Counted from the first letter of the stretch, positions 16,676 to 25,822 are shown. The stretch: 46,193 bases of DNA from an uncultured Roseburia sp. (GCA_934358955.1 CAKRLC010000007.1:1-46193), one strand, 5' to 3'. Translations and numbers: made by a program. The notes: generated by a model not told the origin, from the sequence alone.

Positions 16676-16913
16676 GGATGTTCCGGTCAAAATGCCAGAT
16701 GAAATAACTTTATTTCTAAAGATTCACAAAACAAATATTTCAGGTTTCCTTTTGTGCAATGGAGATGAGACTCATGGATCGTGGAAGCCACTGCTGAACA
16801 CGATCCATGCTTTCAGAGGCTCATCGGAATGTTTTTCACAAGGAAACTGCAAATATTTCGTTTGAGAACCTTTATATACAGACTGTAAATCTGACATTTT
16901 GACCGGAACATCC
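16676..16913. repeat. Full palindromic intergenic element with variant ends
   Basis: 238 bp. Terminal inverted repeats are 16676-16699 and 16890-16913 (GGATGTTCCGGTCAAAATG...), 23 of 24 bases complementary but different from the ATTCGGGTGTC ends of other copies. The core is the same family. GGATCGTG (16776-16783) pairs perfectly with CACGATCC (16799-16806), where other copies have GAAGCGTG and CACGCTTC. It fills the gap between speE and the dehydrogenase. Confidence 0.85.
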
Positions 16914-16941
16914 GTGAAGAAAAGAGAAGGAGAAAAGAAAA

Positions 16942-18201
16942 ATGAGTAGAGTAATGATTATTGGATGCGGCGGCGTAGCTTCCGTTGCAATTGCAAAATG
17001 TTGCCAGAACAGTGAGGTGTTCACTGAAATTATGATCGCGAGCAGAACAAAAGCAAAATGTGATGCAGTGAAGGAGAAGCTTCAGCCAACGACTAAAACA
17101 GTGATCACAACCGCTCAGGTCGATGCGGATAATACAGAGGAGCTGATCGCTCTGATCAAGGAATACAAACCGGATGCAGTATTAAATGTAGCGCTTCCAT
17201 ATCAGGATCTGACGATCATGGATGCCTGTCTTGCAACTGGCGTGGACTATATTGATACAGCAAATTACGAAGCTGAGAATACAGACGATCCGGAATGGAG
17301 AAAAATCTATGAGGAACGCTGCGAAAAAGAAGGCTTTACAGCATACTTTGACTATTCCTGGCAGTGGGCTTATAAGAAAAAATTCGAGGATGCAGGTATC
17401 ACAGCAATCCTTGGAAGTGGATTTGATCCGGGTGTTACCAGTGTTTACTCTGCTTATGCATTAAAACATTATTTTGATGAGATCCATTATATCGATATTT
17501 TAGACTGCAACGGTGGAGATCACGGATATCCATTTGCAACAAACTTTAATCCTGAGATCAACTTAAGAGAAGTTTCCGCAATGGGATCTTATTGGGAAGA
17601 CGGACACTGGGTTGAGGTAGAGCCAATGTCCATCAAGCGCGAATACGATTTCCCGGAAGTAGGCGAGAAAGACATGTATCTGCTTCATCATGAAGAGATT
17701 GAGTCTCTTGCTAAAAATATCCCTGGTGTCAAGAGAATCCGTTTCTTCATGACCTTTGGACAGAGCTATTTAACACATATGAACTGCCTGGAAAATGTCG
17801 GAATGCTTTCTACAACACCGATCAACTTTGAAGGAAAAGAGATCGTGCCGATCCAGTTTTTAAAAGCACTTCTTCCGGATCCTGCAAGCCTTGGACCAAG
17901 AACCGTTGGAAAGACAAATATCGGATGTATTTTTAAAGGTGTAAAAGACGGAAAAGAAAAGACCATCTATATTTACAACGTATGCGATCACCAGGAATGT
18001 TACAAAGAGGTTGGATCCCAGGCAATTTCCTACACAACAGGTGTGCCAGCCATGATCGGAACCATGATGGTCGTAGAAGGACTCTGGAAAAAACCGGGTG
18101 TCTTCAATGTAGAAGAATTTGATCCGGATCCATACATGGAAGCACTGAATAAATGGGGACTTCCTTGGGTTGTATGCGAGAATCCTCAGGAAGTAGAGTA
18201 A
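16942..18201 (+). CDS. Carboxy(nor)spermidine dehydrogenase, saccharopine dehydrogenase family
   Basis: Condenses aspartate beta-semialdehyde with putrescine (or diaminopropane) and reduces the product with NADPH to carboxyspermidine, the first step of the S-adenosylmethionine-independent spermidine route. The 419-residue protein starts with a Rossmann motif MIIGCGGVASVAIAKC. It contains NVALPYQDLTIMDACL, DYIDTANYE and the GSGFDPGVTSVY block that distinguishes this subfamily from true saccharopine dehydrogenases. The ribosome site is AGAAGGAGAA, 10 bases ahead. nspC follows 70 bp downstream, which makes the assignment strong. The exact chain length of the product (spermidine or norspermidine) is inferred from the putrescine supply in the cluster. 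Confidence 0.92.
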   Translation: MSRVMIIGCGGVASVAIAKCCQNSEVFTEIMIASRTKAKCDAVKEKLQPTTKTVITTAQVDADNTEELIALIKEYKPDAVLNVALPYQDLTIMDACLATGVDYIDTANYEAENTDDPEWRKIYEERCEKEGFTAYFDYSWQWAYKKKFEDAGITAILGSGFDPGVTSVYSAYALKHYFDEIHYIDILDCNGGDHGYPFATNFNPEINLREVSAMGSYWEDGHWVEVEPMSIKREYDFPEVGEKDMYLLHHEEIESLAKNIPGVKRIRFFMTFGQSYLTHMNCLENVGMLSTTPINFEGKEIVPIQFLKALLPDPASLGPRTVGKTNIGCIFKGVKDGKEKTIYIYNVCDHQECYKEVGSQAISYTTGVPAMIGTMMVVEGLWKKPGVFNVEEFDPDPYMEALNKWGLPWVVCENPQEVE

Positions 18202-18271
18202 GTGCATATTTTATCGGAAAGAAAAAAGTCCTTCCCATGTGAAATGACAGAAAGAGGAATGAAAAGCCAGA

Positions 18272-19405
18272 ATGAGAATAGAAGAATTAAAGACGCCATG
18301 TTATGTCATAGACGAAAAACAGCTGAAAAAAAATCTTGAAATTTTAAGCCAGGTGGAAAAAAACACAGGATGCAAAATCCTTTTGGCGCAGAAAGCCTTT
18401 TCCTGCTTTTATGAGTACCCGCTGATCGGTCAGTATATCAGCGGAACGACTGCAAGCGGATTATTTGAAGCACGTCTTGGAAAAGAAGAGATGGGAAAAG
18501 AAAATCATGTTTTTGCTCCGGCATACAAGGAAGAAGATGTGAAAGAGCTGGTAAAGATCTGTGACCACATCGTTTTTAATTCTTTTTCCCAGCTGGAACA
18601 ATATAAAGATCTCTGCAAGTCTGTAAGTGTGGGCATCCGGGTTAATCCGGAGTGCTCCACACAGGGGGATCATGCGATCTATGACCCATGTGCGAAGGGA
18701 TCAAGACTTGGTGTGACGGTTGAAAAATTCAGGGAAGAGTTTACGGATGAGATGTATGAATATGTGGATGGCCTGCATTTTCACACGCTCTGCGAGCAGA
18801 ATTCCGATGATCTGGCCAAAACGCTTGAAGCGGTAGAGGAGAAGTTTGGCCCGTATCTGTATAAAATGAAATGGCTGAATTTTGGAGGAGGCCATCACAT
18901 TACAAGGGCAGATTATGACAGAAAGCTGCTGGAAAAATGTATTCTGCATATGAAAGAAACCTATGATCTTGAGATCTATCTGGAACCAGGAGAAGCGATC
19001 GCTTTAAATGCAGGTTATCTGGCAACAATCGTGTTAGATGTCGTGGAAAATGGCGGAAAGACATTGATCCTGGACGCATCAGCGGCATGCCATATGCCGG
19101 ATGTGCTGGAAATGCCATATCGCCCGCCGCTTAAGGATTCAGCAATGCCGGAAGAAAAAGAGTATACGTATCGCCTTTCATCCTATACCTGTCTGGCAGG
19201 CGATGTGATCGGAGACTATTCCTTTGACCAGGAGAAAAAACCGGGAGACCGGCTGTATTTTGAAGATATGGCAATTTACTCCATGGTAAAAAATAATACC
19301 TTTAACGGAATCCCTCTGCCGGATATTGCTGTTATGGATGAAAACGGAGACTGTAAAGTGATACGAAGCTTTGCGTATGAGGACTTTAAAGGAAGACTTT
19401 CCTAA
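18272..19405 (+). CDS. nspC: Carboxy(nor)spermidine decarboxylase
   Basis: Alanine-racemase-fold PLP decarboxylase that removes CO2 from carboxyspermidine to give spermidine. The 377-residue length is typical. The PLP lysine is Lys41 in ILLAQKAFSCF. The phosphate-binding and active-site blocks GIRVNPECSTQ, HFHTLCEQ, LNFGGGHHI and EPGEAIALNAGY are all present, as is the C-terminal-domain segment ASAACHMPDVLEMPYRPP. The start has a GAAAGAGGAATG-type ribosome site. Together with the dehydrogenase upstream this gives a complete putrescine-to-spermidine pathway. Confidence 0.94.
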   Translation: MRIEELKTPCYVIDEKQLKKNLEILSQVEKNTGCKILLAQKAFSCFYEYPLIGQYISGTTASGLFEARLGKEEMGKENHVFAPAYKEEDVKELVKICDHIVFNSFSQLEQYKDLCKSVSVGIRVNPECSTQGDHAIYDPCAKGSRLGVTVEKFREEFTDEMYEYVDGLHFHTLCEQNSDDLAKTLEAVEEKFGPYLYKMKWLNFGGGHHITRADYDRKLLEKCILHMKETYDLEIYLEPGEAIALNAGYLATIVLDVVENGGKTLILDASAACHMPDVLEMPYRPPLKDSAMPEEKEYTYRLSSYTCLAGDVIGDYSFDQEKKPGDRLYFEDMAIYSMVKNNTFNGIPLPDIAVMDENGDCKVIRSFAYEDFKGRLS

Positions 19406-19483
19406 TACATTTGAAAAGAGAAAAGAAGAGCGTTCTCAAATTTGCAGGAAAGAGCAACACAGAGACGAGAAAGCAGGAAAAAT

Positions 19484-20581
19484 ATGAAGTTAGAAAATCG
19501 TACACCGGCAGGGGACGGTTTTTATATGCCGGGAGAATTTGAACCACAGGACGGAGTGCTTTTGATCTGGCCAAAACGTCCGGGATCCTGGCCATACGAG
19601 GCGAAGGCTGCGGGAAAAGTGTTTGCAGAAATTGCAAATAAGCTGGTGCAGACTGAAAACGTATATATGCTTGTGGAACAGGACACAGAAGCAATCGCGA
19701 AAGAACTGTTAGATGAGAGGGTAAAGCTTTTACCAATCCCGACAGATGATGCCTGGGCAAGGGATGTCGGACCGACCTTTGTGACGGATGGAAAAGAAGT
19801 ACGCGGGATCAACTGGAGCTTTAATGCCTGGGGCGGAACGTACGACGGCCTTTACCAGGACTGGCAGCAGGATGATAAAGTCGCAGCAGAATTTTGCAGA
19901 CAGACCGGTTATGATTATTATGATGCAGCGCCGTTTGTACTGGAAGGCGGCTCGATTCATTCAGATGGGGAAGGAACAGTGATCGTGACAGAAGCCTGCC
20001 TTTTAAGCAAGGGCAGAAACCCAAAGCTTTCCAAAACAGACATTGAAGAAAAATTAAAAATATATCTTGGAGCAGAGAAAATCATCTGGCTTCCAAATGG
20101 CATTTACCAGGATGAGACAAATGAGCATGTAGACAATGTCTGCGCTTTTACAAAGCCGGGAGAAGTCGTGCTTGCCTGGACGGATGACAGGGAAGATCCG
20201 CAGTATGCGCTTTCAGCAGAAGATCTTGAAGTACTTGAGCGTGAGATGGATGCGAAAGGACGGAAGATCCGCGTTCATAAAATGCCAATTCCAAAGAAAC
20301 CGGTCTGCATTACAGAAAAAGATCTGGCGGGCTATGTGTTTGAAGAAGGTGAGGACACAAGAGAAGTGGGAGAACGCCTGGCTGCAAGCTATGTGAATTT
20401 TTATATTGGAAATAAGGCTGTGCTTGTGCCGCAGTTTGGAGATGAACACGATGCCCTGGCAACAGACCTGTTGCAGAAGCTGTTTCCGGAACGCGAGATT
20501 GTCCCGATTTTTGCAAGGGAGATCATTATCGGTGGCGGAAATATCCACTGTATCACACAGCAGATCCCAGCGCGTGGCTGA
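19484..20581 (+). CDS. aguA: Agmatine deiminase
   Basis: Hydrolyses agmatine to N-carbamoylputrescine and ammonia. The 365-residue protein belongs to the guanidino-group-modifying enzyme fold. Substrate residues lie in [12 protein letters not shown] and NAWGG, the central His in [13 protein letters not shown], and the catalytic Cys356 in [13 protein letters not shown] near the C-terminus. I start at the ATG with CAGGAA just upstream. A TTG 14 codons earlier would add a poorly conserved tail. The start 78 bp after nspC suggests one transcript with the genes above. Confidence 0.95.
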   Translation: MKLENRTPAGDGFYMPGEFEPQDGVLLIWPKRPGSWPYEAKAAGKVFAEIANKLVQTENVYMLVEQDTEAIAKELLDERVKLLPIPTDDAWARDVGPTFVTDGKEVRGINWSFNAWGGTYDGLYQDWQQDDKVAAEFCRQTGYDYYDAAPFVLEGGSIHSDGEGTVIVTEACLLSKGRNPKLSKTDIEEKLKIYLGAEKIIWLPNGIYQDETNEHVDNVCAFTKPGEVVLAWTDDREDPQYALSAEDLEVLEREMDAKGRKIRVHKMPIPKKPVCITEKDLAGYVFEEGEDTREVGERLAASYVNFYIGNKAVLVPQFGDEHDALATDLLQKLFPEREIVPIFAREIIIGGGNIHCITQQIPARG

Positions 20582-20640
20582 CAGATTTCCTGTCCGCCGG
20601 ACCTTATTTCAGAGGTGTGATATAGAATATCAAAAATAAC

Positions 20641-20880
20641 ATGATTCGGGTGTCAAAAGGTCTACTCTGTAACCTTTATTGGCAAATTGCACAAAAGAAA
20701 TATGGAAAGTTTCTCTTTGTGCAATGGAGATAAGACTCATGAAGCGTGGAAGCCTCTGCTGAACACGATTCATGCTTTCAGAGGCTTATCGGAATGTTTT
20801 GCACAATGAAACTTGCAATATTTCTTTTGTGCAATTTGTCATTCTAAACTAAGATGTAGACCTTTTGACACCCGAATCAT
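20641..20880. repeat. Full palindromic intergenic element (best copy)
   Basis: 240 bp with perfect 24-bp terminal inverted repeats (20641-20664 and 20857-20880, ATGATTCGGGTGTCAAAAGG...). Inside are two TTGCACAA-bounded hairpins and a central arm around AAGCCTCT / AGAGGCTT. The flanks read AATAAC before and AACATT after, so a 3-bp AAC duplication is possible but not proven. No open frame is inside. It separates aguA from aguB. Confidence 0.9.
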
Positions 20881-20923
20881 AACATTAGATTTTGAAAAAT
20901 GAAGAAAGCGAGATGGCACAGTT

Positions 20924-21808
20924 ATGAGCAGAAAACGAATGGTCACAGTAGCGGCAGTTCAGATGAAATGCAGCACAAATGTGGAAGAAAATATCGCAAA
21001 GGCAGATACACTTGTCCGGGAAGCAGCAGAAAAAGGAGCACAGATCATCCTTTTGCCGGAGCTTTTTGAACGGCAGTATTTTTGCCAGGAACGCAGATAT
21101 GAATACTATGAATTCGCAAAAGAAGTGAATGAAAATGATGCGGTAAAACATTTTTCTGCGCTGGCGAAGGAATTGTCTGTTGTCATCCCGGTCAGCTTTT
21201 ACGAAAAAGATGTCAACCGGCTGTTTAATACGGTCGCAGTCATTGATGCGGATGGAAGCAACCTGGGTATCTATCGGAAGACACACATTCCGGATGACCA
21301 CTATTATCAGGAGAAGTTTTACTTTGTCCCGGGAGATACCGGATTTAAAGTGTTTGATACCGCTTATGGAAAAATCGGCGTTGGCATCTGTTGGGATCAG
21401 TGGTTCCCGGAGACAGCAAGAGCCATGGCAGTAAAAGGAGCAGAGTTGCTCTTTTATCCGACTGCAATTGGCAGTGAACCGATCTTAGAATGTGACAGCA
21501 TGCCGCATTGGAGAAGAGCGATGCAGGGGCATGCAGCAGCAAACCTTATGCCGGTGATCGCGGCAAACCGTATCGGAACAGAAGAAGTAGTTCCATGTGA
21601 GGAAAACGGCGGACAGAGCTCAGCACTCACATTTTACGGATCTTCTTTTATAACAGATCAGACCGGAGAACTTGTGGCAGAGGCAGACCGCGAGAAGGAA
21701 CAGGTCATCCTTGCAACGTTTGACTTAAATGAAATGCAGGAGAACCGCCTGTCCTGGGGCATCTTCAGGGACAGAAGACCGGAGTGCTACGGGGATATCT
21801 GTAAATAA
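20924..21808 (+). CDS. aguB: N-carbamoylputrescine amidase
   Basis: Nitrilase-superfamily amidohydrolase that converts N-carbamoylputrescine to putrescine, CO2 and ammonia. The 294 residues carry the Glu-Lys-Cys triad: Glu46 (ILLPELFE), Lys119 (GIYRKTHIP) and Cys156 (GVGICWDQWFPE). The segment HIPDDHYYQEKFYFVPGD is characteristic of AguB among nitrilases. The ribosome site is weak. The gene closes the polyamine cluster and is followed by a strong terminator. A palindromic element lies between it and aguA, so its relation to the upstream transcript may depend on read-through. Confidence 0.94.
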   Translation: MSRKRMVTVAAVQMKCSTNVEENIAKADTLVREAAEKGAQIILLPELFERQYFCQERRYEYYEFAKEVNENDAVKHFSALAKELSVVIPVSFYEKDVNRLFNTVAVIDADGSNLGIYRKTHIPDDHYYQEKFYFVPGDTGFKVFDTAYGKIGVGICWDQWFPETARAMAVKGAELLFYPTAIGSEPILECDSMPHWRRAMQGHAAANLMPVIAANRIGTEEVVPCEENGGQSSALTFYGSSFITDQTGELVAEADREKEQVILATFDLNEMQENRLSWGIFRDRRPECYGDICK

Positions 21809-21855
21809 AAAAAGGGCGCATGAAAAAAACTGAGGTTTTTCATGCGTCCTTTTTT
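21807..21855 (+). terminator. Terminator after aguB
   Basis: GGGCGCATGAAAAA pairs with TTTTTCATGCGTCC (one G-U), flanked by A-runs and T-runs that extend the stem to about 20 bp, ending in TTTTTT. It may act in both directions. Confidence 0.92.
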
Positions 21856-21873
21856 ATGGATACAATCGTGTTA

Positions 21874-21997
21874 ATTCGGGTGTCAAAAGGTCTACTTCGT
21901 AAGCTTTATTGGTAAATTGCACAAAAGAAATATGGAAAGTTTCTCTTTGTGCAATTTGTCATTCTAAACTAAGATGTTGACCTTTTATCACCCGAAT
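21874..21997. repeat. Short palindromic element
   Basis: 124-bp version with the same ATTCGGGTGTCAAAAGGTCT end and a near-complementary right end (GACCTTTTATCACCCGAAT). It retains one TTGCACAA...TTGTGCAA hairpin, and the central arm and second hairpin are absent. It is nearly identical to parts of the 20641-20880 copy, which suggests recent derivation. Confidence 0.85.
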
Positions 21998-22078
21998 CAT
22001 ATAATTGAATCGTAAGAAAACTTGGTTGGAATATGCTTTTTAGAAAAAAGCATACAGGATGCAGAGGAGGAATTGCAT

Positions 22079-23844
22079 ATGGGAACGAAAAGAAAAATAG
22101 CAGTTTTTTTGGCGGGGGGGTGACGTTTGCGACACTTTTATTTCCGGTGACAGCGCTTGCAGATGCACCGGACAGAAGGACGATCACAACAACCGATGAA
22201 CTGTTACAGTTTGCGCAGGATGTCAATGCAGGTGACTATGATGGAAAAACAGATGTTATCGTCTCGCTGGAGTCAGACTTGGATCTGTCAGGCGTGAACT
22301 GGACACCAATTGGATGTGGAAATGGAAATGGCGGTGTGGATCACTGCTTCAGTGGAAAATTTTATGGAAATGGACATACGGTTTCAAATCTTGATTATTC
22401 TTCGGATTATGGAAGAGATGTAGTTGGCGGCTTCTTTGGATATATTGAGGATGCAGAAGTATCAAGCCTTAAAGTGACTGGAAATGTGAATGTTACATCT
22501 TCAAATAATGAGTATTCTTATTTTGGAACGATTGCAGGTTACGCAGTGAACAGTACTTTATCAGACAGTGTTTCAGAAGTATCTTTTGCAAATAATGCAA
22601 ATTATATTTATGGAGCGGTTGGAATGATTGGACTGGCAGAAGACAGTCAGATTGAGTATTGCGAAAACCACGGAAATCTTATGGTCACTGGTGATATGGG
22701 AGGACTTTATACGGCTGGTATTGTTGGATATGCCATTGGCTCAGAGATACGGTTCTGTGCCAATACCGGAGCTATTACATCCGCACCGCCACACAGTGGA
22801 GGAATTGCAGGCGAGCTTGGATCTGGTTCGAAGATTCTGAATTGTTATTCAACCGGAAATATAACAGCAATTGGAAGAGGAATCACAGATATCGGCGGTA
22901 TTGCAGGAACCGTTAATGCGGGAGCAACGGTCAGCCATTGCTATTTTTCAGGTAATATAGATCTGTCCCAGTATACCGCAGCGACTCCATATGGACGGCT
23001 TGGTGGAATCGCAGGAAAAAGTGATGCAGCAGCAAATTATGAAAATAATTATTTTGCAGAAGCAGCAAATGTAGCTTCCTGTGGTGGCAGTGTGGCAGCA
23101 GGTACTTCAAAAGCAATGGACTATATGCAGAGTGAAGATTTTTACAATGAGATTAATGCAGGCGGTGGCAGTTATCAGTATAATGCAGGAATCACACCTG
23201 TTTTACCGGGAATGAAGTACAATGTTTCGTTTGCTGTGACACCGGCAAATCTTGCGAATGTTATTGTAAAAGTAAATGGACAGGAAGTTTCCGGTTCAAT
23301 TGCGCTTGCAGCGGGAACTTATACAGTAGAAGTCACAGCTGATTCATGTGCACCATTCAGCCAGCAGATTATAATTACAGCAGATAAGGCAACACATGCG
23401 CAGACGCTGACAATGAATTACCAGTCTGCAGATTATACAAAAGTGGATGAAGCAATCGCAAAAGCAAATGCATTAAACCGTGACGATTACATTGATTTTT
23501 CAGCGGTGGATACTGCAATCCAGGCAGTTGACCGTACAAAGAATGTGACAGAGCAGGCAGAAGTTGATGTGATGGCGCAGGCAATCGAAAATGCAATCGC
23601 AGCATTGCAGAAGAAAAGCGCAGATTCCGGAACATCGAATCCAGCACCAACGCAGCCATCGAACACAACGACGGCGCAGACTGGCATAAATGAATCTGCA
23701 TCAAAGACAACAGAGTCACAGACTCTGACAAGTCCGAAAACAGGGGAAGAAGAGAAGTTGCTGTCTGGACTGATGGTATTCATGCTTACAGGAAGTGTGA
23801 TTATGAGTGTGCTGGCAGTTGGAAAGAAAAGATATACTCTGTAA
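22079..23844 (+). CDS. GLUG/FIVAR wall-anchored surface protein, signal peptide interrupted at a poly-G tract
   Basis: A secreted surface protein of about 590 residues. GAGGAGG sits nine bases before an ATG that encodes MGTKRKIAVFLAGG and then meets TGA straight after seven consecutive G bases (22114-22120). With eight Gs the frame would continue VTFATLLFPVTALADA, completing an ideal signal peptide, and stay open to the end. As written, the downstream frame can only be reached from an upstream ATG at 22033 that lacks a ribosome site. The mature part has GLUG-type repeats (for example GGIAGTVNAGATVSHCYFSG), a FIVAR helix domain (YTKVDEAIAKANALN...), a Ser/Thr/Asn linker, the sortase motif SPKTG (32 residues from the end), a membrane helix and a basic tail. 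The G-run is either phase variation or a sequencing slip. Confidence 0.8.
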
Positions 23845-23916
23845 GGATATACTGGCATAAAAAAGAAAATAGTTGACATTTTTATTTAAAAAGATAAGTT
23901 TACGGATTTTGAATAC

Positions 23917-23952
23917 AAAAAGGCTTTGACATTTTACAGTCAAAGCCTTTTT
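23917..23952. terminator. Bidirectional terminator between converging genes
   Basis: AAAAAGGCTTTGAC (23917-23930) and GTCAAAGCCTTTTT (23939-23952) form a perfect 14-bp stem with A and T runs on both sides, between the surface-protein stop and the LUD-gene stop. Confidence 0.92.
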
Positions 23953-23978
23953 GTTGTGCGCCTTGCGGAGAGAATTTA

Positions 23979-24614
23979 TTAATATCCGAAATCTTCTCCA
24001 ATTAAAATGACCTTAATTCTTCCCTGGATACCGCTGCGTCTTGTGATGACAACCTGATTGCAGATACAGTCAGGGGAGAGGCAGTCGGCACAGACGCCGG
24101 TGACAGCACATGGAGTCTGTTTGTTCAGACGGATACAGTTCATAGGGGTTGCGGTCAGGTGAACGCGGTCAACTGCTTCTGCAACGTCCTTTGCAACCTT
24201 GTTCATGCCGGCAAGGATAATAACATTTTCCGGGCCGTAGATCAGCGCTGCAACACGGTTGCCGGTTCCGTCGATATTCACTAATTCACCATCCTTGGTC
24301 ATGGCATTCGTGCTCATAAAATAATAATCTGCCATCAGTGCGTCATGAAACATCTTTCTGGAATCTTCCGGTGTCTTACAGACAGCACGGTCTAAAAACT
24401 GAACATCAGCTGAGCGGAGTGCCTCGATCATCCCGGTTCCTGCCAGTGTCATAGAACCACCGTGAGCGACAACTGCACCGGATGGAAGAAAGGATAAGGC
24501 TTTTTCAACCGCTTCTTTGGCAGTCGGACAGTAATAAGCGTCCATTCTGCGTTTCTCAAAATTCTTGATCATTGTAGTTGCGAGTGTTTCGTAATATTTT
24601 GCTTTTGGTGTCAT
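23979..24614 (-). CDS. LUD-domain protein (lactate-utilisation/DUF162 family)
   Basis: 211-residue protein with a single LUD domain, as in LutC-like and stand-alone Firmicute homologues. Recognisable segments are AKYYETLATTMIKNFEKRRMDAYYC split over residues 4-28, VAHGGSMTLAGTGM (conserved glycine and serine loop), and IILAGMNKVAKDVAEAVDRV near the C-terminus. A cysteine-containing region follows (CAVTGVCADCLSPDCIC) that may bind metal or a cluster. An AGGAGG ribosome site precedes the ATG. LUD proteins are linked to lactate oxidation, but isolated members like this one, with no lutA or lutB beside it, have no proven role. Confidence 0.85.
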   Translation of the reverse strand: MTPKAKYYETLATTMIKNFEKRRMDAYYCPTAKEAVEKALSFLPSGAVVAHGGSMTLAGTGMIEALRSADVQFLDRAVCKTPEDSRKMFHDALMADYYFMSTNAMTKDGELVNIDGTGNRVAALIYGPENVIILAGMNKVAKDVAEAVDRVHLTATPMNCIRLNKQTPCAVTGVCADCLSPDCICNQVVITRRSGIQGRIKVILIGEDFGY

Positions 24615-24691
24615 AATAGTTTCCTCCTGGTTTGATTTTTGGTTATGTTCTAATTTTATTTAGTACAAGAATAATTTGAAATCTTATAAAC

Positions 24692-24930
24692 ATGATTCAG
24701 GTATCAAAAGGTCTGCTTCATAATCTTTATTAGCAAATTGAACAAAAGAAATATGAAAAATTTCTCTTTGTGCAATGGAGATAAGACTCATGAATTGTGG
24801 AAGCCTTTGCTGAACACGCTTCACGCTTTCGGAGGCTTATCGGAATGTCTTGCACAATGAAACTTGCAATATTTTTTTGTGCAATCTGCTAACATACACT
24901 TAAATGCAGAACTTTTGATACCTGGATCAT
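24692..24930. repeat. Full palindromic intergenic element
   Basis: 239 bp with ends ATGATTCAGGTATCAAAAGG and CTTTTGATACCTGGATCAT. Several end changes are matched on the other side (GTATC with GATAC where the best copy has GTGTC with GACAC). Flanks read ATAAAC and AAACAT, compatible with a short AAAC duplication. It lies upstream of the LUD gene. Confidence 0.88.
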
Positions 24931-25225
24931 AAACATCTTTTCTTATGAATGGAATAAGACGTATAAGATTCAAATACATTTTATAATAAGGACGTTTATA
25001 AAACAAGATTTTAGAACAGATTGAAGGAAAAAGTCTGGAACGGAATTTGAAAATTTCTTGTGAACCTCGAAATTCTGTTTTGTGTGATTTTTCGATGTCA
25101 GTGCGGGCATCGATATTTAAAATAACTTTCCTATTCGATGCTTTTTGAGTCAATGAGAGGAACATTGGCTTCCATATCGGAGGCGTTTTCACATATTACA
25201 AGCTGTTTTTAAGAGGCAAAACATC

Positions 25226-25262
25226 GATTTTCTATTTTTTTATAAATTCGATGCCTTTTTCT
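25226..25262. other. AT-rich hairpin with T-run
   Basis: CATCGATTTT and AAATTCGATG form a 10-bp stem with one mismatch around an AT loop, followed by CCTTTTT. It could terminate plus-strand transcripts. The preceding 300 bases (24931-25225) hold no gene and show only scattered ATCGAT/ATTCGATG motifs. Confidence 0.4.
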
Positions 25263-25280
25263 CACAAAGCAACATTTTTG

Positions 25281-25558
25281 CATCTTCAAAAGGCATCGGA
25301 ATTGGTCGTTTTACGCCAAATCGTTTCATTCTGCCTGGATGCATGTTCATTTCACCTCTGGTCACGCTGCTTTCAAAAAAACAGCTTTACTCTTTCAATG
25401 GCATCGGGATTCGTAATCCAAAGCCGAATGAAGAATCAAGCATAGTCTGCCAGGATGCATGTTCATTTCACCTCTGGTCACTCTGTTTTCAAAAAACAGC
25501 TTTTTCTTTCAAAGGCATCGGGATTCGTAGTCCTAAGTCGAATGAAAAATCAGGCTTA
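25281..25558. repeat. Tandem non-coding repeats, about 116-bp unit, two full copies and a partial
   Basis: Unit 1 starts at 25331 (CTGCCTGGATGCATGTTC) and unit 2 at 25447 (CTGCCAGGATGCATGTTC). Both continue with CACCTCTGGTCAC, a small CTG...CAG hairpin followed by CTTT, then GGCATCGGGATTCGTA. A partial copy of the last part (AAAGGCATCGG) lies at 25288-25330. The unit length is not a multiple of three and the reading frame differs between copies, so small open frames here are not genes. Confidence 0.75.
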
Positions 25559-25742
25559 TTCGCTCTTGAAAGCTGGCTAAGACCGGATCATAAGACGCCA
25601 GCCATTCCCTGAAGGACCAAACATGGAGAAGATAGAGTTCAGCCAGTACTTATAGGATAGAAGTTAAATGAACGAGACCAAAAAACGAATTGTATAATTA
25701 ACATTGGTTTGTTGAGTTAGTCGCATATCTTAATTATGCCCA

Positions 25743-25822
25743 AAAGTCGCCCAGGCCTGATAGGTACCCCTTTCACTGGAAGTCCAGTAAAAGGGGTACC
25801 TATCAGGTCCGGGCGACTTTTT
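25743..25822. terminator. Very long perfect hairpin, probable terminator of the cellobiose phosphorylase gene
   Basis: Arms AAAGTCGCCC, then CCTGATAGGTACCCCTTT, then ACTGG, pair with CCAGT, AAAGGGGTACCTATCAGG and GGGCGACTTT around an AAGT loop, giving about 33 base pairs with small internal mismatches. T bases lie outside on the plus strand (six) and fewer on the minus strand (four). It is 80 bases past the minus-strand phosphorylase stop. It is longer than an ordinary terminator. Confidence 0.85.

Noticed and set aside
23873..23900. TTGACA promoter after the GLUG surface gene
   Set aside because: No acceptable -10 at a proper distance, and a terminator follows immediately with no gene on that strand.
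24692..25558. CRISPR-like array
   Set aside because: The repeats are long, few and tandem without unique spacers of constant size, and no cas genes are nearby.
25251..25612. Small overlapping open frames across the tandem repeats
   Set aside because: The repeat unit is not a multiple of three and the frames differ between copies, so coding is unlikely.
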